In this document: piece by piece, positions 59,412 to 64,000 of the stretch | How the letters are laid out: each line of letters starts with the position of its first letter | How positions within the stretch are numbered: the first letter of the stretch is position 1 | The notes under the pieces: generated by a model | What the model was told of the DNA's origin: nothing | Seen by the model: only the letters and a program-made list of their open reading frames with translations | Database searches by the model: none | Source: Paludibacteraceae bacterium | Lineage (GTDB): Bacteria; Bacteroidota; Bacteroidia; Bacteroidales; Paludibacteraceae | Direction: 5' to 3' | DNA: 64,000 nucleotides | NCBI GenBank assembly: GCA_017503075.1 | Contig: JAFVTU010000001.1 | Location: 1-64,000 of the forward strand | Translations under genes and position numbers: made by a program

Positions 59412-59526
59412 AAGTTTTCAACAATCATATAAAGTTATCCAAAACAAAAACACAAACAGCTGACAATCAACTGTTTGTGTTTTAAAAAAAATCAAAAAGT
59501 TTTCCAAAAAGAAAAAGTTATCAACA
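59412..59526 (+). repeat. Four direct DnaA-box-like motifs around a hairpin
   Basis: TTTTCAACA (59415), TTATCCAAA (59435), TTTTCCAAA (59500) and TTATCAACA (59518), all on the plus strand and each preceded by AAAG. Two lie on either side of the hairpin at 59446-59483. They resemble relaxed DnaA boxes (TTATNCACA) but none is exact. Confidence 0.5.
59446..59483 (-). terminator. Terminator of the lptC-thioesterase operon
   Basis: A 16-bp stem with one mismatch (AAAACACAAACAGCTG against CAACTGTTTGTGTTTT), a 5-nt loop and a T-rich exit on the minus strand, 37 bp after the thioesterase stop. Confidence 0.85.
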
Positions 59527-60297
59527 ACTCAGATTGTAAATTTGCGTAATTCTTGCATTACAACACGATATGCCATTAGCATCTACTTGCTGGTATTGTA
59601 CAGAACCTTCTTTTTCCACCACCTTCGTCACCATCAGATCATTCAAATACAATTCTTTTACATAGTTGATATCTAGACGAAATGGCTTCCTATTATTCTG
59701 CATTCTTCGAGCATTCAGCATCCATTCTAAATATTTGCACGAGTTGCAATGGCAATTGTAATCCATGTCCGAATATTGTATTACATGCTCTACTTCTTCT
59801 GCCATCAGTACATCCTCTTCCTCTTTGGCATTCTCTATGTCAATGGGCATAAGGCGCTGTGCACGCGCCATCTTAAGCACCTCACCATCTACTGTATTCG
59901 CAAACATAGGATCATCAAACACATTTACAATTTCACGTTTCGTATGGTCCAAGACAGCCCAAACTGTCTTAGCACAACCTATCATCCTCAACTCATCACT
60001 ACCCGACACCTTTATATATATACGGAAATCACGCACAGATAACATATGTGCATTTTGCTCAATCCATGTTTCTACTACTAATTCGTCACCATGAGTGGGC
60101 AAATACAACATCTCTAGATTTAAATGGGTGATAATCCATGTATAGTTGTATGGCAACAGTGCCTGAATACCAAATCCTAGTTCATCTGCTACCACGCCAG
60201 CCACATTCAGAAGATGATTCTCCAGCGTATACAAACGCATACAACGTGTATCATCCACATCTTGATACTGAACTATATAATTATATCTGTATTTCAT
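59521..60297 (-). CDS. Acyl-ACP thioesterase (tandem hotdog)
   Basis: A 258-residue protein with two hotdog domains. The first starts YNYIVQYQDVDDTRCMRLYTLENHL and continues with YNYTWIITHLNLEMLYLPTHGDELVVETW. The second contains YSDMDYNCHCNSCKYLEWML (about 174-193), which carries the Asn-His pair of plant/bacterial FAT-type enzymes, although the usual N-G-H-V-N is N-C-H-C-N here. Such enzymes release free fatty acid from acyl-ACP. The gene begins 3 bp after lptC, so fatty-acid release and LPS transport are co-expressed. Confidence 0.87.
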   Translation of the reverse strand: MKYRYNYIVQYQDVDDTRCMRLYTLENHLLNVAGVVADELGFGIQALLPYNYTWIITHLNLEMLYLPTHGDELVVETWIEQNAHMLSVRDFRIYIKVSGSDELRMIGCAKTVWAVLDHTKREIVNVFDDPMFANTVDGEVLKMARAQRLMPIDIENAKEEEDVLMAEEVEHVIQYSDMDYNCHCNSCKYLEWMLNARRMQNNRKPFRLDINYVKELYLNDLMVTKVVEKEGSVQYQQVDANGISCCNARITQIYNLSC

Positions 60298-60300
60298 CTG

Positions 60301-60885
60301 CTATTCTTTTATCGGGAAAACACCTGTTGGACGCAGAATCGTATATTGTGTCATTGATTGATTAGATCGGAAACCTACTCCTTTGATGATAGAACTCTCA
60401 CGAGTAATAACAATACTTGAGTCCGAATATACTGCTTCTGATTTTTGATCCCAAAACAACAATGGAGTTTCAAATTTTTCTCCATCTAAATTAATTGCCT
60501 TCACATTACCTCTCAGTAACCAGCGTTGAGCTAATTCATCGTAATACGCATAATCTGCCTCTATTGTGGCATTTGGTTGCAAATTCACATCAAATCGTTC
60601 CAAATATATACCATTTGGGAACTCCCAATGCGGTGTATCGGCTTTGTCAAACACTTGCCAAGTAGCTGCTTGAATTTTATAGCGTACTATTCCTGAATCT
60701 GAGATCAGTGTATTTACATCTGTTGCCTGCAACACGGCTACTTGCTTGCGATCAGCTATTACTTCTGTTGTCAAGCGTACCTCGCGACGCTTACACCCTA
60801 CAAATAAACTACACATCAACATCAAGAGAATCATTCCCATGATTCTCTTGATGATTAGATGTTGTATAGTCGTATTTTTTGCCAC
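60301..60885 (-). CDS. lptC: LPS export protein LptC (lipoprotein form)
   Basis: A 194-residue periplasmic bridge component that passes lipopolysaccharide from LptB2FG to LptA. An N-terminal hydrophobic segment ends in the lipobox-like LFVGC (Cys about 31), so it is probably lipid-anchored, as in many Bacteroidetes rather than membrane-spanning. The beta-jellyroll repeats read ISDSGIVRYKIQAATWQVFD, then PNATIEADYAYYDELAQRWLLRGNVKA and SDSSIVITRESSIIKGVGF, the last with the family's G-x-G-F. It sits in a run coaX - OMP - TPR - lptC - thioesterase with 3-bp gaps. Confidence 0.9.
   Translation of the reverse strand: MAKNTTIQHLIIKRIMGMILLMLMCSLFVGCKRREVRLTTEVIADRKQVAVLQATDVNTLISDSGIVRYKIQAATWQVFDKADTPHWEFPNGIYLERFDVNLQPNATIEADYAYYDELAQRWLLRGNVKAINLDGEKFETPLLFWDQKSEAVYSDSSIVITRESSIIKGVGFRSNQSMTQYTILRPTGVFPIKE
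60820..60853. other. Perfect hairpin inside the lptC signal-peptide coding region
   Basis: Arms CATCAAGAGAATCA / TGATTCTCTTGATG (14 bp, no mismatch) with a 6-nt loop, encoding part of KRIMGMILLMLM. The stem would form about 30-65 nt after the lptC start codon. Confidence 0.6.
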
Positions 60886-60888
60886 CTA

Positions 60889-62259
60889 TTATTCTGGTTT
60901 TGAACGGCAGACAGTATTTCTACCAATCCATCCACCCACGCGGAAAGTAGCCCCCTCATTCAAATCACGATGGAAGAAGACATCCTCCTTGCTAGGGAAA
61001 TACTGACGATAGGTAGCTATTAATTTATTGGCATCACTTGAGCATGATGCATCCACGCTCTTTGCCTTTTGGAACATATCACATGCTACCCAGAATACAG
61101 AACGAGCCAAGATAGGATCGTCATATATTTTTGCACTTGCATAGCAAATACCCATCAACAAATAGCAACGGCCATCCTCCGCATTCAGTTCCAACGCTTG
61201 TTGTGCATGAGAAACACCTTGTTGGTAGTTCTTCAATGACACATACACATTGGCTAAACGATATAAATAATCTGCCTTATCATCATTATTTGCCACCATG
61301 GTCAGCGCTTGTTTATAATACTCTACCGCACCTTCTAAGTCACCTTTCTTGATACACATTTGCGCACAACCAGCAGCTGACTCATCAGTTGGTTGCAATT
61401 TATGAGCATGCTCTGCTGCTGCAAAATACACATCACTCTCCGTACAACCCAAACGACGATAGAGTTTCATTATAGAGCCCAACTTATCAATATCATTGGC
61501 ACTTTCAGCCACAACACTTGCATACATCTGATCCATCTGACTACAATCTGCAGCACCAGATGCTGCATATAGACGATCTACATATGCCTTTTGGCTAGCA
61601 GCATGCTCTGCGTTCTTACCACCAGCAACAGCAATTTGCTCCAATGCAGCAGAAGCCATTTGATAGTCGGCTAAGAATTGTTCACCATATTGATCAGTAT
61701 TGGATTTGTAGAGATTGTAACTTACTTCTACAAACTTACGAAGTACTGTAATTTGTGTCTTCGCACCCAAAGCAGTTACAGACTCTTTCAACCAGCCATA
61801 TGCAGGCAAAGCCAATTCATCTTCTGGGAAATAAGTCAAATAATCCATCGCCTTCAAACCTAACACATAGCTATCTGGATACTTTGCCTCATCAAAATAC
61901 TTGATACGATCATCGTGCAACTGCATGATTGAATCACGCAACGCCTTGCGCACATTCTCATCAGTAGTTTGTTGATAACGATAGCCCAAAATCTCGGCAC
62001 CATCAGTATAGATGGCTTTGTTAAGATCTGGACGACTTTGGTAAACTGGCAACCAGAAGCCATAAGCCTCCTCAAATTGTTTGTTTTTAACAGATTCGTG
62101 GAAAAGCGATAAATTAATCATGCACTCCTCGTCTGTCAACGTAGTTACTACTGGCGCAACCACCTCTGGTTCAGCACCTTTCTTTTTCTTTTTTGACTTT
62201 TGCGCAAAACCCACCATTGGAATGGCAAAGCACAATGCAATTAATAATACTCTTTTCAT
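60889..62259 (-). CDS. Exported TPR-repeat protein
   Basis: A 456-residue protein with a signal peptide (MKRVLLIALCFAIPMVGFAQ) followed by a lysine-rich linker (KSKKKKKG). The rest is helical repeat. Clear TPR units near 300-400 include GDLEGAVEYYKQALTMV, KADYLYRLANVYVSLKNYQQ and GVSHAQQALELNAEDGRCY. The conserved C-terminal FPSKEDVFFHRDLNEGATF recurs in Bacteroidales homologues. It lies in the conserved coaX-OMP-TPR-lptC neighbourhood, suggesting an envelope-biogenesis role, but none is proven. Its start is 3 bp after no promoter box; transcription likely comes from upstream. Confidence 0.85.
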   Translation of the reverse strand: MKRVLLIALCFAIPMVGFAQKSKKKKKGAEPEVVAPVVTTLTDEECMINLSLFHESVKNKQFEEAYGFWLPVYQSRPDLNKAIYTDGAEILGYRYQQTTDENVRKALRDSIMQLHDDRIKYFDEAKYPDSYVLGLKAMDYLTYFPEDELALPAYGWLKESVTALGAKTQITVLRKFVEVSYNLYKSNTDQYGEQFLADYQMASAALEQIAVAGGKNAEHAASQKAYVDRLYAASGAADCSQMDQMYASVVAESANDIDKLGSIMKLYRRLGCTESDVYFAAAEHAHKLQPTDESAAGCAQMCIKKGDLEGAVEYYKQALTMVANNDDKADYLYRLANVYVSLKNYQQGVSHAQQALELNAEDGRCYLLMGICYASAKIYDDPILARSVFWVACDMFQKAKSVDASCSSDANKLIATYRQYFPSKEDVFFHRDLNEGATFRVGGWIGRNTVCRSKPE

Positions 62260-62373
62260 TTTTTTGTATTTTTATTTAAATATTAAACTTCTATCCTTGT
62301 TGCCCTTTCACCTCATCATCATTCTACCTTCCCTATTAGTGAGGAGCTGGGAGCGGCTTTTCCGCCTAATATC

Positions 62374-63591
62374 CTACAATTTCCTCTTAAAGAACCAGTA
62401 TTCTGAAATTGATGCGTTGATTACCAATCGCATGTAATTCTCGCTCAGCACATTCTTATTACCTCGCTTGCCATACTCTACTGTCGCGTTGATTACTGTT
62501 CCTGTCGTGCGTAATGGGAAACCCACACCTAAACCAACACCCCATTCTGCCTCATTATATTGATTAGTATATGCCGTAGTATAGTTCACACCTAAGCGCC
62601 AATATACCTGATCCACATATTTTCGACTCGTAGGATCATTGCAATATTCTGCGCCTATGGCCCAGCGATGACGTTGTTTCAATGTCTTCATTTGACCAAA
62701 ATAGTTTGCATTAGCCCAATCATGACACATATAATCTGCCCCTATTACTAGGCGATTAGCATATGCATAACTCAATCCAACGCCATACATCATCGGCATA
62801 TCAAAACCAGCATTAATCATACTGATCGTATCTGCTGTTGTCATTTCTATCTGCTCGTAGTCCATACGCGAAAAAGGCTGTTTATTCTCAAACAAAGCAC
62901 CCAAATTCACTGTATGTTGTCCAAAAGTATGAAACAATTGAACACCATAGCGTAAACGCAAACTATTAGCTCTTAATTTCTCTACCATCTGCACCGAATC
63001 CATCATAGCATCCGTAAAACTCAAACTTCTCGTTTGCTCTATATTACCAAACATATAATACGCATTTACACCCAATGCTACCCAATTACAAATATTCACA
63101 CTCAAACCACCATACACTTGGGTAAATCCTCCATTACCACGATATGCTTGCGAATAGTAGTAATCCGAATTTATAGAATCCGTTAATGCAAAATTATACC
63201 CCACAGCAGAATAAGGAGTCACACCTAGCGACATTGCTATATGCTGACGCCATATAGGAAACTGTATGGTCATATACTCCAAGTTACCATTCGCTTTATT
63301 GGTTTGGCCATAAGAATCGCTATAATTGGTATAAAGCACAGATCCTGCTATATCAAACATGAATGTCATAGAATCGCATGCTGTATACGATGCTGGTTGT
63401 GCAGAGTTAATCACTTTGTTCGAGCGCATACCTATACCAACTCCACCCATTGCGCGATAAGCATTGGGCAAGTTGGCATTCAATTCTCCATAGCCAAAAC
63501 GAGATGTTGGGGAAGATGTTGCATTCTGTGCACATGCTCCTATAGCCATCATCGCTACTAACACTACTAATATGTATCGTTTCAAATTCAT
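62374..63591 (-). CDS. Outer-membrane beta-barrel protein (FadL/OmpP1-like)
   Basis: A 405-residue protein from ATG 63591, with signal peptide MNLKRYILVVLVAMMAIGACAQ. The mature part begins SRFGYGELNANLPNAYRAMGGVGIGMRS, a glycine-rich plug-like start seen in FadL-type proteins. Alternating aromatic/polar strands follow to a C-terminal Phe-rich end (SEYWFFKRKL). The barrel is about 14 strands by eye. It is probably a channel or transporter for hydrophobic molecules. The 114-bp gap to the following TPR gene has no promoter box. The start of the unprocessed frame at 63621 would overlap the coaX stop. Confidence 0.82.
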   Translation of the reverse strand: MNLKRYILVVLVAMMAIGACAQNATSSPTSRFGYGELNANLPNAYRAMGGVGIGMRSNKVINSAQPASYTACDSMTFMFDIAGSVLYTNYSDSYGQTNKANGNLEYMTIQFPIWRQHIAMSLGVTPYSAVGYNFALTDSINSDYYYSQAYRGNGGFTQVYGGLSVNICNWVALGVNAYYMFGNIEQTRSLSFTDAMMDSVQMVEKLRANSLRLRYGVQLFHTFGQHTVNLGALFENKQPFSRMDYEQIEMTTADTISMINAGFDMPMMYGVGLSYAYANRLVIGADYMCHDWANANYFGQMKTLKQRHRWAIGAEYCNDPTSRKYVDQVYWRLGVNYTTAYTNQYNEAEWGVGLGVGFPLRTTGTVINATVEYGKRGNKNVLSENYMRLVINASISEYWFFKRKL

Positions 63592-63617
63592 AATTTTTAT
63601 CTCATTGCCAATCCACT

Positions 63618-64000
63618 TCACTTTAGGGAGTTCCTTTTAGGGCTCCTCCCATAATCACTCAATATCCTATCCAATCCGATCAAAACCAAGTGCGGCTCAC
63701 CCACCACATCCTTCTCTTTAATCGCATTTAAGATATAAGGTGCGTGTCCTCCCGTCACATAGGTTTTAAAGACAACCTTCTGCTCCTTTAATTGGCGCAT
63801 ATATCCCTTCACTTCAAATATCAATCCCCTCACCACACCAGCAGCCATTGCTTCTTTCGTATTTTTGCCAAACAGCGGCGTCAATGCATCAGGTTCCACA
63901 TCCACCTTCGGTAAACGCTTAGTCATCTGATTCAATGCCACCAAGCGCATTTTGATTCCTGGTGCTATATTGCCTCCTAAATAACCATGCTCGGCAGACA
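63618..64000 (-). CDS. coaX: Type III pantothenate kinase, C-terminal part (runs off the window)
   Basis: The frame is open to the window edge, so the N-terminus is missing. The visible part reads GGNIAPGIKMRLVALNQMTKR, then ITEAMAAGVVRGLI-like helices (NTKEAMAAGVVRGLIFEVKG) and VTGGHAPYILNAI, which correspond to the substrate-binding and C-terminal ATPase-like motifs of CoaX. The enzyme phosphorylates pantothenate in the first step of coenzyme A synthesis. It heads, within this window, the OMP-TPR-lptC-thioesterase run. Confidence 0.9.
   Translation of the reverse strand, partial: SAEHGYLGGNIAPGIKMRLVALNQMTKRLPKVDVEPDALTPLFGKNTKEAMAAGVVRGLIFEVKGYMRQLKEQKVVFKTYVTGGHAPYILNAIKEKDVVGEPHLVLIGLDRILSDYGRSPKRNSLK

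Overview
The window looks like a chromosomal segment of a low-to-mid-GC Bacteroidales bacterium, probably gut- or rumen-associated. The evidence is the promoter grammar, with TTTG at -33 and TAnnTTTG at -7, most often read as TACCTTTGC in front of genes and rarely any Shine-Dalgarno. Gene content also fits: Bacteroidales-type DUF2851, DUF3109 and DUF2764 proteins, a V/A-type ATPase of the Bacteroidetes layout, lipoprotein GH13 glycosidases, a B12-dependent ribonucleotide reductase, and a FadL-like protein, a TPR protein and LptC next to coaX. I saw no rRNA, tRNA, CRISPR array, complete insertion sequence or prophage.

Layout. 1-1.1 kb: a nucleotidyltransferase and a GNAT acetyltransferase of accessory character. 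1.2-10.5 kb: housekeeping genes (aspS, a tyrosine phenol-lyase-like enzyme, fabD, lysS, gpsA, pgi) and the first copy of an unrecognised small basic protein with a repeat-bearing leader. 10.6-16.8 kb: a MATE transporter, then a lipid module of acyl-CoA synthetase, TetR regulator, SDR and aldehyde dehydrogenase, in which two near-identical palindromes flank the TetR gene and probably form a regulon. 16.8-27.2 kb: a ten-gene leftward run (gyrA, TPR protein, ruvX, def, mntP, DUF3109, cinA, a YidE-type transporter, SDR, NUDIX) whose gaps carry a dispersed hairpin repeat. 27.5-35.5 kb: DUF2851, two GH13 lipoproteins, an Ntn-hydrolase and two poorly known proteins. 35.7-44.1 kb: the V/A-ATPase operon (E, DUF2764, A, B, D, I, K), interrupted by a four-helix-bundle gene bracketed by 15-bp repeats.

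44.2-48.9 kb is the most accessory part. It holds the second copy of the small-protein cassette, an 86-bp imperfect inverted repeat, a stand-alone HD-type alarmone hydrolase-like protein, a YdeI-like protein, and a DUF4062 protein with ten 138-bp tandem TPR units, one of which carries an in-frame stop. 49-64 kb returns to core genes: nadA, a secreted endonuclease I, dnaA, an MCE/MlaD protein, an amidase, an aminotransferase, nrdJ, an acyl-ACP thioesterase, lptC, a TPR protein, an outer-membrane barrel and the end of coaX.

Themes. (1) Short repeats are unusually common between genes, sometimes run through stop codons, and in two genes (cinA and the four-helix protein) are translated. (2) Many promoters share an extended -33 element resembling TTTGCATATRTGCA followed by a T-run, 20 bp from TACCTTTGC. 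(3) The strongest candidates for undescribed biology are the duplicated small-protein/leader cassette, the DUF4062-TPR protein, and the TetR-controlled fatty alcohol/aldehyde salvage module.
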